Assembly: GCF_001751245.1 (NCBI RefSeq)
Contig: NZ_LJGU01000095.1
Coordinates: 41,475-105,474, forward strand
Source: Streptomyces oceani
Lineage (GTDB): Bacteria; Actinomycetota; Actinomycetes; Streptomycetales; Streptomycetaceae
Length of the DNA: 64,000 bases
Reading direction: 5' to 3'
Shown here one piece after another: positions 12,088-20,041 of the stretch (position 1 is the first letter of the stretch; the number at the start of each line of letters is the position of its first letter). A program made the translations under genes and the position numbers. The notes beneath the pieces were generated by a model, which saw only the letters and a program-made list of their open reading frames with translations, was not told the origin of the DNA and searched no databases.

Positions 12088-12960
12088 TTGCCTGGCTACA
12101 TAGAAGACCGATGGCTCAAGAAGCGGCCGAACGAGGAGACCGGCAAGCGCGAGCGCACATCCCAGTACGGGAAAGGGCCGCGCTACCGTGTCAAAGGTAT
12201 CCCTGGGATCCAGGACCGCTCGTTCGCGACGGCCGAGGACGCGAAGCAGTGGCTCGCATCCGCCCAGACGGACACCAAGCGCGGTGAGTTCATCGACCCA
12301 CGCGACGGTGCGATCCTCCTCGCTGACTACATCGAAGAGCACTGGTGGCCCAGCTGTTCCGACGAGCCGTCCACGGCCACCCCGATGCGCAGCAGGATCT
12401 GGAATCACATCATTCCGCTCCTCGGCCCTCTCCCGCTGTGTGACATCGACGCCTCGGCGCTCCGGACTTTCAAGGGGCAGCTCCTCTCTCGGGTCGAAGC
12501 CTCCACGGCCGAGGTGATCTGGATTCACCTCACGACCATCTTCAACGCGGCCGTCGACGACAAGCGCATCCTCAAGAGCCCGTGCAAACAGTTCAAGTCG
12601 GTGAAGGCTCCGAGGCGTACTCGGAAGAAGGCCAAAGCGTGGCGCCGCGCGACCGTCGACGCCGTACGAGCCGGCCTCCAAGAGCGGTATCACCTGGCGG
12701 TCGACGTCGGGCTCGGGGCCGGGCTCCGTCAAGGCGAAGCCATCGGGCTCGCCGAGGAGGACTTCGACTTCGAGGCCAGCGTCGTGCACATCCAACGGCA
12801 GCTTCGCTGGGACGCGAAGGCCCGGCCGTACTTCTGTCTGCCGAAGGGGCAGAAGACAAGGGCGGCCCCGCTCTCTGCGAACCTTGCCCTGCGCGCCCGG
12901 GAGCACTTCCGACGGTTCCCCTCCGTCGAGTGCACGCTCCCGTGGCGCAACCAGTCGAAC
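12088..12960 (+). pseudogene. Truncated tyrosine-type site-specific integrase
   Basis: The N-terminus (PGYIEDRWLKKRP) and the GKGPRYRVKGIPG, RDGAILLADYIEEHWWPS and AGLRQGEAIGL segments are those of actinomycete SAM-like/tyrosine integrases. The first catalytic arginine (in GLRQGE) is present. Similarity stops at TLPWRNQSN near 12960, so the HxxR box and the nucleophilic tyrosine are missing. The frame stays open to 13791 but overlaps a DUF1707 gene in another register. The start is TTG 12088 behind ggggag. A non-functional remnant of an integrated plasmid or prophage is the best reading. Confidence 0.8.
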
Positions 12961-12991
12961 GCCGGGAGGTCCCAGGTCTTGGCCGACCGCT

Positions 12992-13546
12992 ATGGTGATG
13001 AACATGCCCTCCGTGCCGGAGAACGTACCGCCGCGCGTCACAGACATGGACCGCAATACGGCCGTCGAACGCCTCCAGGACGCGTTCGCCGAAGGCCATC
13101 TTGTCCAGGAAGAGATGGACACACGGCTGCACCTGGCCCTCACAGCGACCACACACGGAGAGCTGTCCTCGGCCCTGGCCTCGCTGCCGTCGAAGGAGGA
13201 CGGACGTACGGTCGAGGTGAACCCCATCGGTGGCCAGGTCAAGCGGCGCGGGCGGTGGCATGCCCCGCGGACCTTCAAGGTCGCCTCACGGATGGCCAAG
13301 GTCAAGCTGGACTACTCCCGCGCGTACATCGACCACCCGGTCCTCGACGTGGAGCTCAATCTGGAGTACGGCTGGGCACGCGTCATCCTGCCGGCCGACG
13401 CGACGGTCGACTACGAGGGGCTGCAGGCCCGTTGGAAGCAGCCGGTCCACCGGCCCTCACGACACGGCGGGTCGAACGGTCCACGCATCCGGATCACCGG
13501 AAACATGGGCTACGGCCGCTTGACGATCAAGCACCGAAGGAGCTGA
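12992..13546 (+). CDS. DUF1707 SHOCT-like domain protein
   Basis: The N-terminus (MDRNTAVERLQDAFAEGHL plus the following EMDTRL and HGELSSALASLP segments) is the DUF1707 domain common in actinobacterial regulatory or membrane-associated proteins of unknown function. The C-terminal half (DVELNLEYGWARVILPAD, then NMGYGRLTIKHRR) is a short beta-rich domain. In-frame ATGs lie at 12992, 12998 and 13004. It abuts the truncated integrase, so an insertion or deletion junction lies just upstream, and the gene may be part of the chromosomal flank rather than the element. Confidence 0.75.
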   Translation: MVMNMPSVPENVPPRVTDMDRNTAVERLQDAFAEGHLVQEEMDTRLHLALTATTHGELSSALASLPSKEDGRTVEVNPIGGQVKRRGRWHAPRTFKVASRMAKVKLDYSRAYIDHPVLDVELNLEYGWARVILPADATVDYEGLQARWKQPVHRPSRHGGSNGPRIRITGNMGYGRLTIKHRRS

Positions 13547-13941
13547 CCGGTCAACCGGCAATCAGCGGGAGACAGCCCAACCGCTCCCTTCCCGCTACGC
13601 GGTCACAGACGGCGGAGTGTGAGGGTCCCGGGCTCCGAGTTCGGACAGCTCGCTCACGACTGGCTGCGCCTCACGGCTGGGGCCATGACGACCCGGGTCA
13701 GGAAGCACGTGGACACCGTGGATCTCCTCGCCACGTCCCACGGCTGCCGATTCAGGCACTACCGGGAAGGAGGGTCGTATCCGGTCTTTGAGCTGTCCTG
13801 GTCGGGCGTGTTCCACACCCACCGGAATGCGTTCGCGAATGCAAGCTGACGGCCGGAGAGTCAAGGTGAGCGCGTACGAGTGACTCCGCTTCTCTCGACC
13901 CGGCTGAGAGTACCGGAGAAGTGCCGGGTGGTTGCCGGCGG

Positions 13942-13975
13942 TTCGAAGGTGCCCCATCGATGGTGCCCCTTCGAA
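13942..13975. repeat. 34-bp near-perfect palindrome
   Basis: Outer arms TTCGAAGG/CCTTCGAA enclose an inner 10-bp palindrome CCATCGATGG. Fifteen of seventeen positions pair across the centre (13958/13959). There is no spacer, so it reads more like a protein-binding or recombination site than a terminator. A real terminator-like hairpin follows at 14016. Confidence 0.6.
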
Positions 13976-14015
13976 GCTCGCCGTCGAGACACGGCCTCGT
14001 CCGCCGCTGCCGCCT

Positions 14016-14057
14016 CTCGACGCACGCGCCAGGGATCCACCGGGCGCGTGCGTCGAG
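14016..14057. terminator. Hairpin with perfect 15-bp stem
   Basis: CTCGACGCACGCGCC (14016-14030) pairs perfectly with 14043-14057 around a 12-nt loop. It sits 10 bp beyond the stop of the minus-strand DUF1326 gene and can act for transcripts from both sides. There is no long U-tract, as is common in Streptomyces. Confidence 0.75.
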
Positions 14058-14066
14058 GGCTCCAGG

Positions 14067-14750
14067 TCAGGGACGCCAGTCGAACGGGATGTGCTTGCTG
14101 CCGCCTCCACGGTAGGGGTGCGAGAAGTCGAAGCCCTCCGCGTGATCAGCGCTCACCACGCCCCAGGTGGCCACCTGTCCGGGGCCGACCTCGGAACCGG
14201 GCGGGTTGACGGTCTGTACGCGGCGGTCGGGATCTGCGGTGGGACCGGTCAAGGCGGTGGCCCCGACCTCGACCCGGCCCGGCACTTCGGCCCGCCAGTA
14301 GGAGAGGTCCGCGGGAGCCTCGAAGTGCACCGGCGCGTACCGGACTTCACGGACCTCGCTGATCAGCGCACCGAACTTGCCCGGCCAGCCGCCCATGTTG
14401 CCGCGGAAGATCGCTTCCAGCGCGTCACGCTGGCGTTGATCGCCCTTCGCGTCGATGTAGAACATCACCGTCATCGTCGCGTCCGGATCACCGACCCACA
14501 TGTTCCCGGCGAACTCGCCGAGCGCGACCACGCCCAGACCGTCCAGCCTTACGTCGCCCAGGTGCCCCTCGTGGATCTGCCACACGAGGGTGAACATGCA
14601 GTCCCCGTGCGTCGGCGCCTGCGCGAACGTGCAGGGGCACGGAGTGGAGCAACTGCACACGTCGAACCACTCACCCCGCAAACGCCACTCCGGCAACGGG
14701 TCCTGCCCGCTCCACACGCCCTCAGCCGCTTTGATGTGTTGCTGCGCCAT
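14067..14750 (-). CDS. DUF1326 domain protein, putative copper-responsive
   Basis: About 227 residues. The N-terminal part carries a Cys cluster (CSCSTPCPCTF) followed by GDCMFTLVWQIHEGHLGDV, typical of DUF1326 proteins of unknown function; the cysteines could bind metal. Two adjacent ATGs occur (14753, 14750); aggag is 5 nt from the second. A perfect CsoR-type box (14761-14775) directly precedes the RBS and a second, slightly degenerate one lies at 14819, so copper-controlled expression is strongly implied. It is divergent from the small peptide gene at 15087. Confidence 0.85.
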   Translation of the reverse strand: MAQQHIKAAEGVWSGQDPLPEWRLRGEWFDVCSCSTPCPCTFAQAPTHGDCMFTLVWQIHEGHLGDVRLDGLGVVALGEFAGNMWVGDPDATMTVMFYIDAKGDQRQRDALEAIFRGNMGGWPGKFGALISEVREVRYAPVHFEAPADLSYWRAEVPGRVEVGATALTGPTADPDRRVQTVNPPGSEVGPGQVATWGVVSADHAEGFDFSHPYRGGGSKHIPFDWRP

Positions 14751-14760
14751 CATGTCTCCT

Positions 14761-14775
14761 TACCCCCCCGGGGTA
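14761..14775. promoter_or_regulatory. CsoR-type operator upstream of the DUF1326 gene
   Basis: TACCCC-CCC-GGGGTA, perfect arms. It lies immediately upstream of the RBS of the minus-strand DUF1326 gene, so a bound CsoR would block transcription. The same palindrome recurs at the other copper-gene promoters here. Confidence 0.8.
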
Positions 14776-14818
14776 TATGACACATCGATGGTACCCACAC
14801 TGAAAACGAAAGGACAAG

Positions 14819-14833
14819 TACCCCCTAGGGGCA
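14819..14833. promoter_or_regulatory. Degenerate CsoR-type operator
   Basis: TACCCC-CTA-GGGGCA, one mismatch from a perfect palindrome, about 70 bp upstream of the DUF1326 start and in the divergent region shared with the 52-residue peptide gene. Confidence 0.6.
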
Positions 14834-15032
14834 TATGCGGAAGCAGGCGCGGAGACGCCGCGCCATCCCGGGAACAAGGGTCGCGGCGATGAGAGCACCC
14901 GGCCGCACCGCAGGCGTCCACTGGAGCCGATGAAGTGGAGCCACCCCCCACCCACGCCCCGGCCGCCGCACGGCCCATACCCAGAAGCCCACCCGCGACT
15001 CCCCACGTCGATCGAGCTGAGCCGTCGACTAT

Positions 15033-15051
15033 TATACCCCCCACCGGTATA
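15033..15051. promoter_or_regulatory. CsoR-like operator upstream of a small peptide gene
   Basis: TATACC-N7-GGTATA, perfect 6-bp arms with a C-rich centre. It lies 36 bp upstream of the ATG of the 52-residue peptide and probably overlaps its promoter. Confidence 0.65.
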
Positions 15052-15086
15052 TTGGAGTCTTGTCATCTGCCGAACGGAGGGGCGCC

Positions 15087-15245
15087 ATGACGCCGACCAT
15101 CCAAACCGTCAAGCACGCACTGAACCATCCGATCGTCCGCCTGACGGCCGTAGCTCTGCTCCAGGCTGGCGCCGAGCATCTCAGTAGGAACGCGAGCTCC
15201 TCGGCCGGCTGCGCGTGCGCCGCACGACCCGCTTCCGGGCACTGA
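15087..15245 (+). CDS. Small copper-region peptide (52 aa)
   Basis: ATG 15087 follows a strong RBS (cggagggg). The product begins MTPTIQTVKHALNHP, has a predicted short amphipathic helix (IVRLTAVALLQAGAEHL) and a Cys/His tail (SAGCACAARPASGH). A CsoR-like box precedes it and a strong bidirectional terminator follows 12 bp after the stop, so it looks like a complete one-gene transcription unit. The CxC plus terminal His suggests metal binding or sensing, but the family is not recognised and this is inference. Confidence 0.65.
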   Translation: MTPTIQTVKHALNHPIVRLTAVALLQAGAEHLSRNASSSAGCACAARPASGH

Positions 15246-15256
15246 TCACACACCGA

Positions 15257-15310
15257 CAGCAGGCACTGTGCCCCGGCGGGAAGAGAACCGCCGGGGCACA
15301 GTGCCTGCTG
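15257..15310. terminator. Bidirectional terminator, 23-bp perfect stem
   Basis: Arms 15257-15279 and 15288-15310 are perfectly complementary (starting CAGCAGGCACTG) around an 8-nt loop. It lies between the convergent small peptide gene and the secreted His-rich protein gene. Confidence 0.9.
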
Positions 15311-15381
15311 CGTGAAAGGTGGCGCACAGTGCGCACCGGAGCGCTTGACGCCCGGGTCGCACGCGGTACGTGTCGGCGCGC

Positions 15382-16356
15382 TCAGTGTTGATGGCCGCCG
15401 GACTTCTCCTCCTCGCCCCCACTGGGTGCCTGCTCCTTCCCCGAACCGTCGTCGGAAGCCGCCACAGGCACGGTGAAGGACACGTTCCGGACCTCACCCT
15501 CGTGCTTGAAGTCGAGGAACAACCGATAGTCGCCAGCCGTGGGCGCCGTCGCCATGAAGGAGATCCCCGGGCCGGGCTTGGTCTCGCCGTCGCCAGGCGT
15601 GCCGTTGGGGTGGACGTGGAGATAGCCCATGTCACCGGCGCGCAGGGCGACCAGGTGTCCGTAGGCGCCGAGGTACGGATCGAGGTCGGTAACCGGCTTG
15701 CCGTTCTTCTCCACGGTGAAGCGCATGTCGGTGCCCTGGCCAGTGGTCAGATCGCCGTCGAGCGTGACCTCGTAATCACCCACGGTGGCGGTCTTCGACT
15801 CCTCGGGCAGGGTCGGGGGGTCGTAGTCACCGCCCACCGCGAGGTCGGCGCCCAGAGTGAGGCCCTCAGCCTCGTCGCCGGGGATGAAATCCGTGAAGAC
15901 CCGGTAGTCGCCCGCCTCGGGCAGTTCGACGTCGGTGCTCCAGGTGCCGCCCTCGGCCAGCGACGGGTGCAGGTGACGGTATTCGGTGAGCCCGCGAGAG
16001 GCGACGATCAGGTGCAGGTCCTTGCCGTGCTCGCGCTTGTACTCCGTGACGGGCTTCCCCGCCTCGTCCAGTACCTCGAAGCGCAGCTCCTCCTTCTTCC
16101 CGGCCTCCAGCCGCTCGGTCTCCAGCGCGAGGGTGTAGCCGTCCTCGGAGACCTGCAGGCCGCCGGGAGGCCCGTGACCGCCCTCCTTCCCTCCACCCTT
16201 CGCCTTCCCTCCGTCCGCTCCGTCGCCGTGCTGCCCGTGAGCGGCGGCATCGGCCTCGGTCGAGACCGGGTCGACGCCGTTGCCGACGCCGTATGCGGCA
16301 CCGAAGGTGGCGGCCAGCGTGACGGCGAAAGCCGTGATCTTCATTCCGGTGTTCAT
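15382..16356 (-). CDS. Secreted His-rich copper-resistance protein
   Basis: 324 residues starting at ATG 16356 (agggag 5 nt upstream). An N-terminal signal peptide (MKITAFAVTLAATFGAAYG) is followed by a Gly/His-rich linker (HGQHGDG, GGGKEGGHG). Two repeated beta-sandwich modules follow, each with a His motif: LTEYRHLHPSLAEGG and MGYLHVHPNG. The C-terminus ends GGHQH. This suggests an extracytoplasmic metal-binding protein, probably for copper given the CsoR-type box at 16404 and the divergent copZ. The exact family is not certain; it resembles secreted proteins commonly next to copA in Streptomyces. Confidence 0.8.
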   Translation of the reverse strand: MNTGMKITAFAVTLAATFGAAYGVGNGVDPVSTEADAAAHGQHGDGADGGKAKGGGKEGGHGPPGGLQVSEDGYTLALETERLEAGKKEELRFEVLDEAGKPVTEYKREHGKDLHLIVASRGLTEYRHLHPSLAEGGTWSTDVELPEAGDYRVFTDFIPGDEAEGLTLGADLAVGGDYDPPTLPEESKTATVGDYEVTLDGDLTTGQGTDMRFTVEKNGKPVTDLDPYLGAYGHLVALRAGDMGYLHVHPNGTPGDGETKPGPGISFMATAPTAGDYRLFLDFKHEGEVRNVSFTVPVAASDDGSGKEQAPSGGEEEKSGGHQH

Positions 16357-16403
16357 GGCACTCCCTAGTCGGGTCCTGTCCCTCCGTCGAGACCGCTTCA
16401 ATA

Positions 16404-16418
16404 TACCCCTATGGGGTA
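16404..16418. promoter_or_regulatory. CsoR-type operator of the secreted His-rich protein gene
   Basis: TACCCC-TAT-GGGGTA, a perfect palindrome and the classical CsoR box, 48 bp upstream of the minus-strand start at 16356. Confidence 0.85.
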
Positions 16419-16451
16419 GCCGCGCAAAGCGGCACAGCGCTTGCGAACGGA

Positions 16452-16466
16452 TAGCCCGAGGGGGTA
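16452..16466. promoter_or_regulatory. Degenerate CsoR-type operator in the copZ promoter
   Basis: TAGCCC-GAG-GGGGTA, one mismatch between arms, about 67 bp upstream of the copZ ATG. Together with the box at 16487 it would give two CsoR sites in front of copZ-copA. Confidence 0.6.
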
Positions 16467-16486
16467 TACATGACTCCCAGAAACAG

Positions 16487-16503
16487 ATACCCCTACTGGG
16501 TAT
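16487..16503. promoter_or_regulatory. CsoR-type operator proximal to copZ
   Basis: ATACCC-N5-GGGTAT with perfect arms, 30 bp upstream of the copZ start, placed to overlap the transcription start. Confidence 0.75.
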
Positions 16504-16532
16504 TTCGATCTGCTGATCCTACGGAGGAACCC

Positions 16533-16811
16533 ATGTCGGACTGCTGCACCACCGACGGCAGCTGCCACACCAGCACGACCGAGACCGCCGTCGCGGACTC
16601 CCACGAGACCGTCTACGCGGTCTCCGGAATGACCTGCGGTCACTGCAAGTCCACGCTCACCAAAGCGATCGGTGATCTGGAATCCGTGATCCGCGTCGAC
16701 GTGGACGTCGACAACGGCAGGGTCACCGTGAACACCGCCGGCGAGCCGGACGACGCCCTGATCTCGAGCGTCGTCGACGAAGCCGGCTACGACCTGACCG
16801 GCCGCGCCTGA
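16533..16811 (+). CDS. copZ: Copper chaperone CopZ (HMA domain)
   Basis: 92 residues from ATG 16533 (RBS acggagga). A Cys/His-rich N-terminus ([14 protein letters not shown]) precedes a heavy-metal-associated domain with the metal motif [10 protein letters not shown] and the usual ferredoxin-like pattern ending DEAGYDL. CopZ hands Cu(I) to CopA, encoded 91 bp downstream, and to CsoR. The extra N-terminal cysteines are less usual and could add a second metal site. Confidence 0.95.
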   Translation: MSDCCTTDGSCHTSTTETAVADSHETVYAVSGMTCGHCKSTLTKAIGDLESVIRVDVDVDNGRVTVNTAGEPDDALISSVVDEAGYDLTGRA

Positions 16812-16833
16812 ACCATCGGCGCCGCACCTGCCG

Positions 16834-16861
16834 TGCCCTGCCCGTCCGGACGGGCAGGGCA
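16834..16861. repeat. 28-bp perfect palindrome between copZ and copA
   Basis: TGCCCTGCCCGTCC and its exact reverse complement meet at 16847/16848. As RNA it forms a strong hairpin. It could attenuate transcription so that copZ is made in excess of copA, or stabilise the copZ message. Confidence 0.7.
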
Positions 16862-16902
16862 GCCCAGGCACCCGGACCCCGCTCTCAGCCCGAGGAGCAG
16901 TG

Positions 16903-19176
16903 ATGACCACGACGACACCCGGCACAGCCGAGGTCGAACTCGCCATCGGCGGTATGACTTGCGCCTCGTGCGCCGCCCGGATCGAGAAGAAGCTCAACCG
17001 TATGGACGGGGTCGAGGCCACCGTCAACTACGCCACGGAGAAGGCCAAAGTCACCTACACCGGCGACCTGGAGATCAGCAGCCTCATCTCCACCGTCGAG
17101 GCCACCGGCTACTCCGCCACCCCGCCCGCACCCAAGCGCGAGGAGACCGGGCCGGTATCGGACGGCTCGGACGGCTCGGAAACAGCGCCCAGCGGGACCG
17201 ACGAGCTGAAGCCCCTGCGGGAGCGGCTCATCGTCTCCACGCTGCTATCCCTGCCGGTCATCGCCATGGCCATGGCGCCGACCCTGCAGATCGAGTACTG
17301 GCAGTGGCTGTCGCTGACGCTGGCGGCCCCGGTCGTCGTCTGGGGAGCGCTGCCGTTCCACAAGGCGGCCTGGACCAACGCCCGGCACGGCGCCGCCACC
17401 ATGGACACCCTGATCTCGGTGGGCACGTCGGCGGCGCTGCTCTGGTCCCTGTGGGCGCTGTTCTTCGGCACCGCCGGCGAACCGGGGATGACGCACCCCT
17501 TCGAGCTGTCCATCGCCCGTACGGACGGCGCAGCCAACATCTACCTCGAGGCGGCGGCGGGCGTCACCACCTTCCTCCTGGCCGGCCGCTACTTCGAGGC
17601 CCGCTCCAAGCGCAAGGCGGGTACGGCGCTCAAGGCGCTGCTCGAACTGGGCGCCAAGGAGGTCACCGTCCTGCGGGACGGTCGCGAGCAGCTGATCCGC
17701 ACCGAGGAACTGGCCGTCGGCGACCACTTCCTGGTCCGGCCCGGCGAGACGATCGCCACGGACGGCACCGTGATCGAGGGCAGTTCCGCCGTGGACGCCT
17801 CGATGCTGACCGGCGAGTCGGTGCCGGTCGAGGTCGCCGTGGGCGACCCGGTGACCGGCGCCACCCTCAACGCCGGAGGCCGGCTGCTGGTGGAGGCCAC
17901 CCGCGTCGGCTCCGACACCCAGCTCGCCCGGATGGCGAAGCTGGTCGAGGAGGCGCAGAACGGCAAGGCCGCCGCTCAGCGGCTCGCGGACCGCATCTCC
18001 GCGGTCTTCGTCCCGATCGTCATCGCGCTGGCCCTGGGAACGCTGGGCTTCTGGCTGGGCAACGGCTCGGAGCTGACGGCGGCCTTCACCGCGGCCGTCG
18101 CCGTCCTGATCATCGCCTGCCCCTGCGCCCTGGGCCTGGCCACACCCACCGCGCTCATGGTCGGCACGGGACGCGGCGCCCAGCTCGGCATCCTGATCAA
18201 GGGCCCCGAGGTACTGGAGAACACCCGCAAGGCGGACACGATCGTGCTGGACAAGACCGGCACCGTCACCACCGGCAAGATGACGCTGCTCTCGGTGCAC
18301 ACCGCCGACGGTCAGGACGAATCCGAAGTGCTGCGCCTCGCTGGTGCGTTGGAGCACGCTTCCGAACACCCCATCGCCCAGGCGGTCGCCACCGGCGCCA
18401 CGGACAAGGTCGGCGCGCTTCCCACTCCGGAGGACTTCACCAACGTCGCCGGGCTGGGCGTGCAGGGCGTCGTGGAGGGCCGCGCCGTGCTCGTCGGGCG
18501 GGAGAAGCTGCTCGAGGAGTGGGTCATCGAGCTGCCCGCCGAGCTGTCCCGCGCCAAGTCCGAGGCCGAGGCAGCCGGACGTACGGCCATCGCGGTGGCC
18601 TGGGACGGTGAGGCGCGGGCCGTACTGGAGGTGGCCGACGCCGTCAAGCCGACCAGCGCGGACGCGATCCGGCGACTGCGCGCCCTCGGGCTGACCCCGA
18701 TACTCCTCACCGGGGACAACCGCGCCGTGGCCGAGGCCGTCGCCGCCGAGGTCGGCATCGACGAGGTGATCGCGGAGGTCATGCCCCAGGACAAGGTGGA
18801 TGTCGTCAAGCGGCTCCAGGACGAGGGCAGGTCGGTGGCCATGGTCGGCGACGGCGTCAACGACGCGGCAGCGCTCGCCCAGGCCGAACTGGGCCTGGCG
18901 ATGGGCACGGGCACGGACGCCGCCATCGAGGCGGGCGACCTCACCCTGGTACGGGGCGACCTGCGTGCCGCCGCCGACGCCATTCGCCTGTCCCGCAAGA
19001 CGCTGTCCACCATCAAGTCCAACCTGGCATGGGCGTTCGGCTACAACGTGATGGCCCTGCCGCTGGCCGCCGCGGGCCTGCTGAACCCGATGATCGCGGG
19101 GGCGGCCATGGCCTTCTCCTCGGTGTCCGTCGTGGCCAACAGCATGCGGCTGCGCACCTTCCGGGCCGCGGACTGA
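16903..19176 (+). CDS. copA: Copper-exporting P1B-type ATPase CopA
   Basis: 757 residues. N-terminal HMA domain with [14 protein letters not shown], then transmembrane helices, the actuator LTGES motif, the CPC metal site in [15 protein letters not shown] (near residue 408), the phosphorylation site [10 protein letters not shown] (near 450), the SEHPIAQ motif and [10 protein letters not shown]. This is a Cu(I) efflux ATPase. gaggag is 5 nt from ATG 16903; an adjoining GTG at 16900 is less well placed. It follows copZ in the same unit, separated by a palindrome. Confidence 0.97.
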   Translation: MTTTTPGTAEVELAIGGMTCASCAARIEKKLNRMDGVEATVNYATEKAKVTYTGDLEISSLISTVEATGYSATPPAPKREETGPVSDGSDGSETAPSGTDELKPLRERLIVSTLLSLPVIAMAMAPTLQIEYWQWLSLTLAAPVVVWGALPFHKAAWTNARHGAATMDTLISVGTSAALLWSLWALFFGTAGEPGMTHPFELSIARTDGAANIYLEAAAGVTTFLLAGRYFEARSKRKAGTALKALLELGAKEVTVLRDGREQLIRTEELAVGDHFLVRPGETIATDGTVIEGSSAVDASMLTGESVPVEVAVGDPVTGATLNAGGRLLVEATRVGSDTQLARMAKLVEEAQNGKAAAQRLADRISAVFVPIVIALALGTLGFWLGNGSELTAAFTAAVAVLIIACPCALGLATPTALMVGTGRGAQLGILIKGPEVLENTRKADTIVLDKTGTVTTGKMTLLSVHTADGQDESEVLRLAGALEHASEHPIAQAVATGATDKVGALPTPEDFTNVAGLGVQGVVEGRAVLVGREKLLEEWVIELPAELSRAKSEAEAAGRTAIAVAWDGEARAVLEVADAVKPTSADAIRRLRALGLTPILLTGDNRAVAEAVAAEVGIDEVIAEVMPQDKVDVVKRLQDEGRSVAMVGDGVNDAAALAQAELGLAMGTGTDAAIEAGDLTLVRGDLRAAADAIRLSRKTLSTIKSNLAWAFGYNVMALPLAAAGLLNPMIAGAAMAFSSVSVVANSMRLRTFRAAD

Positions 19177-19193
19177 CGCGGACACCGCACAGC

Positions 19194-19237
19194 CCGAGGG
19201 GGCGACCGGCCCGCCCTGCCGGACGGCGCCCCCTCGG
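19194..19237. terminator. Hairpin downstream of copA
   Basis: CCGAGGGGGCG (19194-19204) pairs with 19227-19237 (11 bp, loop 22 nt). It lies between copA and csoR, so csoR probably has its own promoter or relies on read-through. Confidence 0.65.
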
Positions 19238-19290
19238 CCCGACCGAACAGCGCGTCTCTCCGTGACGACCCACCACCAGAAGAGGGCACC

Positions 19291-19572
19291 GTGGCCGGCT
19301 ACGCACCGCACAAGGACTCCGTCGTTCGCCGCCTGCGCCGCATCGAGGGGCAGGTCCGGGGACTCCAACGCATGGTCGAGCAGGACACGTACTGCATCGA
19401 CGTACTGACCCAGGTTTCCGCCACCACGTCAGCGCTGCAGTCCTGCGCGCTGGCGCTGCTGGACGAACACCTGAACTGCTGCGTCAGCGACGCGCTGGAA
19501 CAGGGTGGGGAACGCGCCGAGGCGAAGGTCAGCGAGGCATCGGCCGCCATCGCGCGGCTCGTACGAGCCTGA
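19291..19572 (+). CDS. csoR: Copper-sensing repressor CsoR
   Basis: 93 residues from GTG 19291 (agaggg upstream). It is a four-helix CsoR/RcnR family protein with the Cu(I) ligands: Cys in DTYCIDVLTQ and His plus Cys in LDEHLNCCV, the C-H-C set of copper sensors rather than the nickel or persulfide types. RRLRRIEGQVRGLQRM is the conserved DNA-contact helix. It should bind the TACCCC-N3-GGGGTA boxes found at the promoters in this region and at 42985-43036. Confidence 0.95.
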   Translation: MAGYAPHKDSVVRRLRRIEGQVRGLQRMVEQDTYCIDVLTQVSATTSALQSCALALLDEHLNCCVSDALEQGGERAEAKVSEASAAIARLVRA

Positions 19573-19663
19573 CCCGGGGCCCGGTGTCGAGAAGCGGGTG
19601 GCCCTGTCAACTGGTCGTACGATAAGAGGCGTTCCCCGACCGGCGAACAAGCAGGAGGCAAGT

Positions 19664-20041
19664 GTGCGGGGGCTGGGCGAGCTGGAGGGCGAGATCATGG
19701 ACCGGCTGTGGGACTGGGGACGTGGGACGGTGCGCGCCATCGTCGACGACATCAACCACAGCCGCTCCGTGGCCTACACCACCGTGATGACCGTGGCCGA
19801 CATCCTCCATCGCAAGGGTTGGGTCCGACGCGAGAAGGTCAACCGCGCCTGGGTGTACGAACCGGTGCACTCCCGTGAGTGGTACACCGCCGCTCTGATG
19901 CAGGACGCGTTGGGCAGCAGTAACGACCGTTCCGCCGCGCTGCTCTGCTTCGTCGAGGAGATGTCCAGCGAGGACGTGGCGGCCCTCGACGCCGCCCTAC
20001 GCTCCCGGGACCAGTCCGGCCCGTCCGGCGCACTGAAGTGA
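19664..20041 (+). CDS. BlaI/MecI/CopY-family winged-helix repressor
   Basis: 125 residues from GTG 19664 behind aggagg. LGELEGEIMDRLWDWG and the SVAYTTVMTVADILHRKGW recognition-helix region are hallmarks of BlaI/MecI repressors, which are inactivated by proteolysis. It overlaps by 4 bp (GTGA) a gene for an M56-family membrane peptidase, its usual partner. It lies next to csoR, and BlaI/M56 pairs accompany copper or cell-envelope stress genes in actinomycetes; the actual inducer is unknown. Confidence 0.93.
   Translation: MRGLGELEGEIMDRLWDWGRGTVRAIVDDINHSRSVAYTTVMTVADILHRKGWVRREKVNRAWVYEPVHSREWYTAALMQDALGSSNDRSAALLCFVEEMSSEDVAALDAALRSRDQSGPSGALK

Larger units (their letters stand above)
13547..14066. 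other. Non-coding stretch with two strong inverted repeats
   Basis: About 520 bp between DUF1707 and the convergent DUF1326 gene. A short plus-strand frame (13685-13849) exists but has no good RBS and no recognisable domain. The notable contents are a 34-bp near-palindrome (13942-13975) and a perfect 15-bp stem (14016-14057), listed separately. The region could hold the right end of the degraded element. Confidence 0.5.

Noticed and set aside
11950..12090. tRNA gene as integration target of the element
   Set aside because: No cloverleaf-like sequence was recognised near the xis/int remnants; the att site remains unknown.
12960..13791. Continuation of the integrase frame to 13791
   Set aside because: Similarity to integrases ends near 12960; the DUF1707 gene in another register has the real coding signal.
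13685..13849. Short plus-strand frame of about 54 residues
   Set aside because: No convincing RBS or domain; could be real but cannot be supported.
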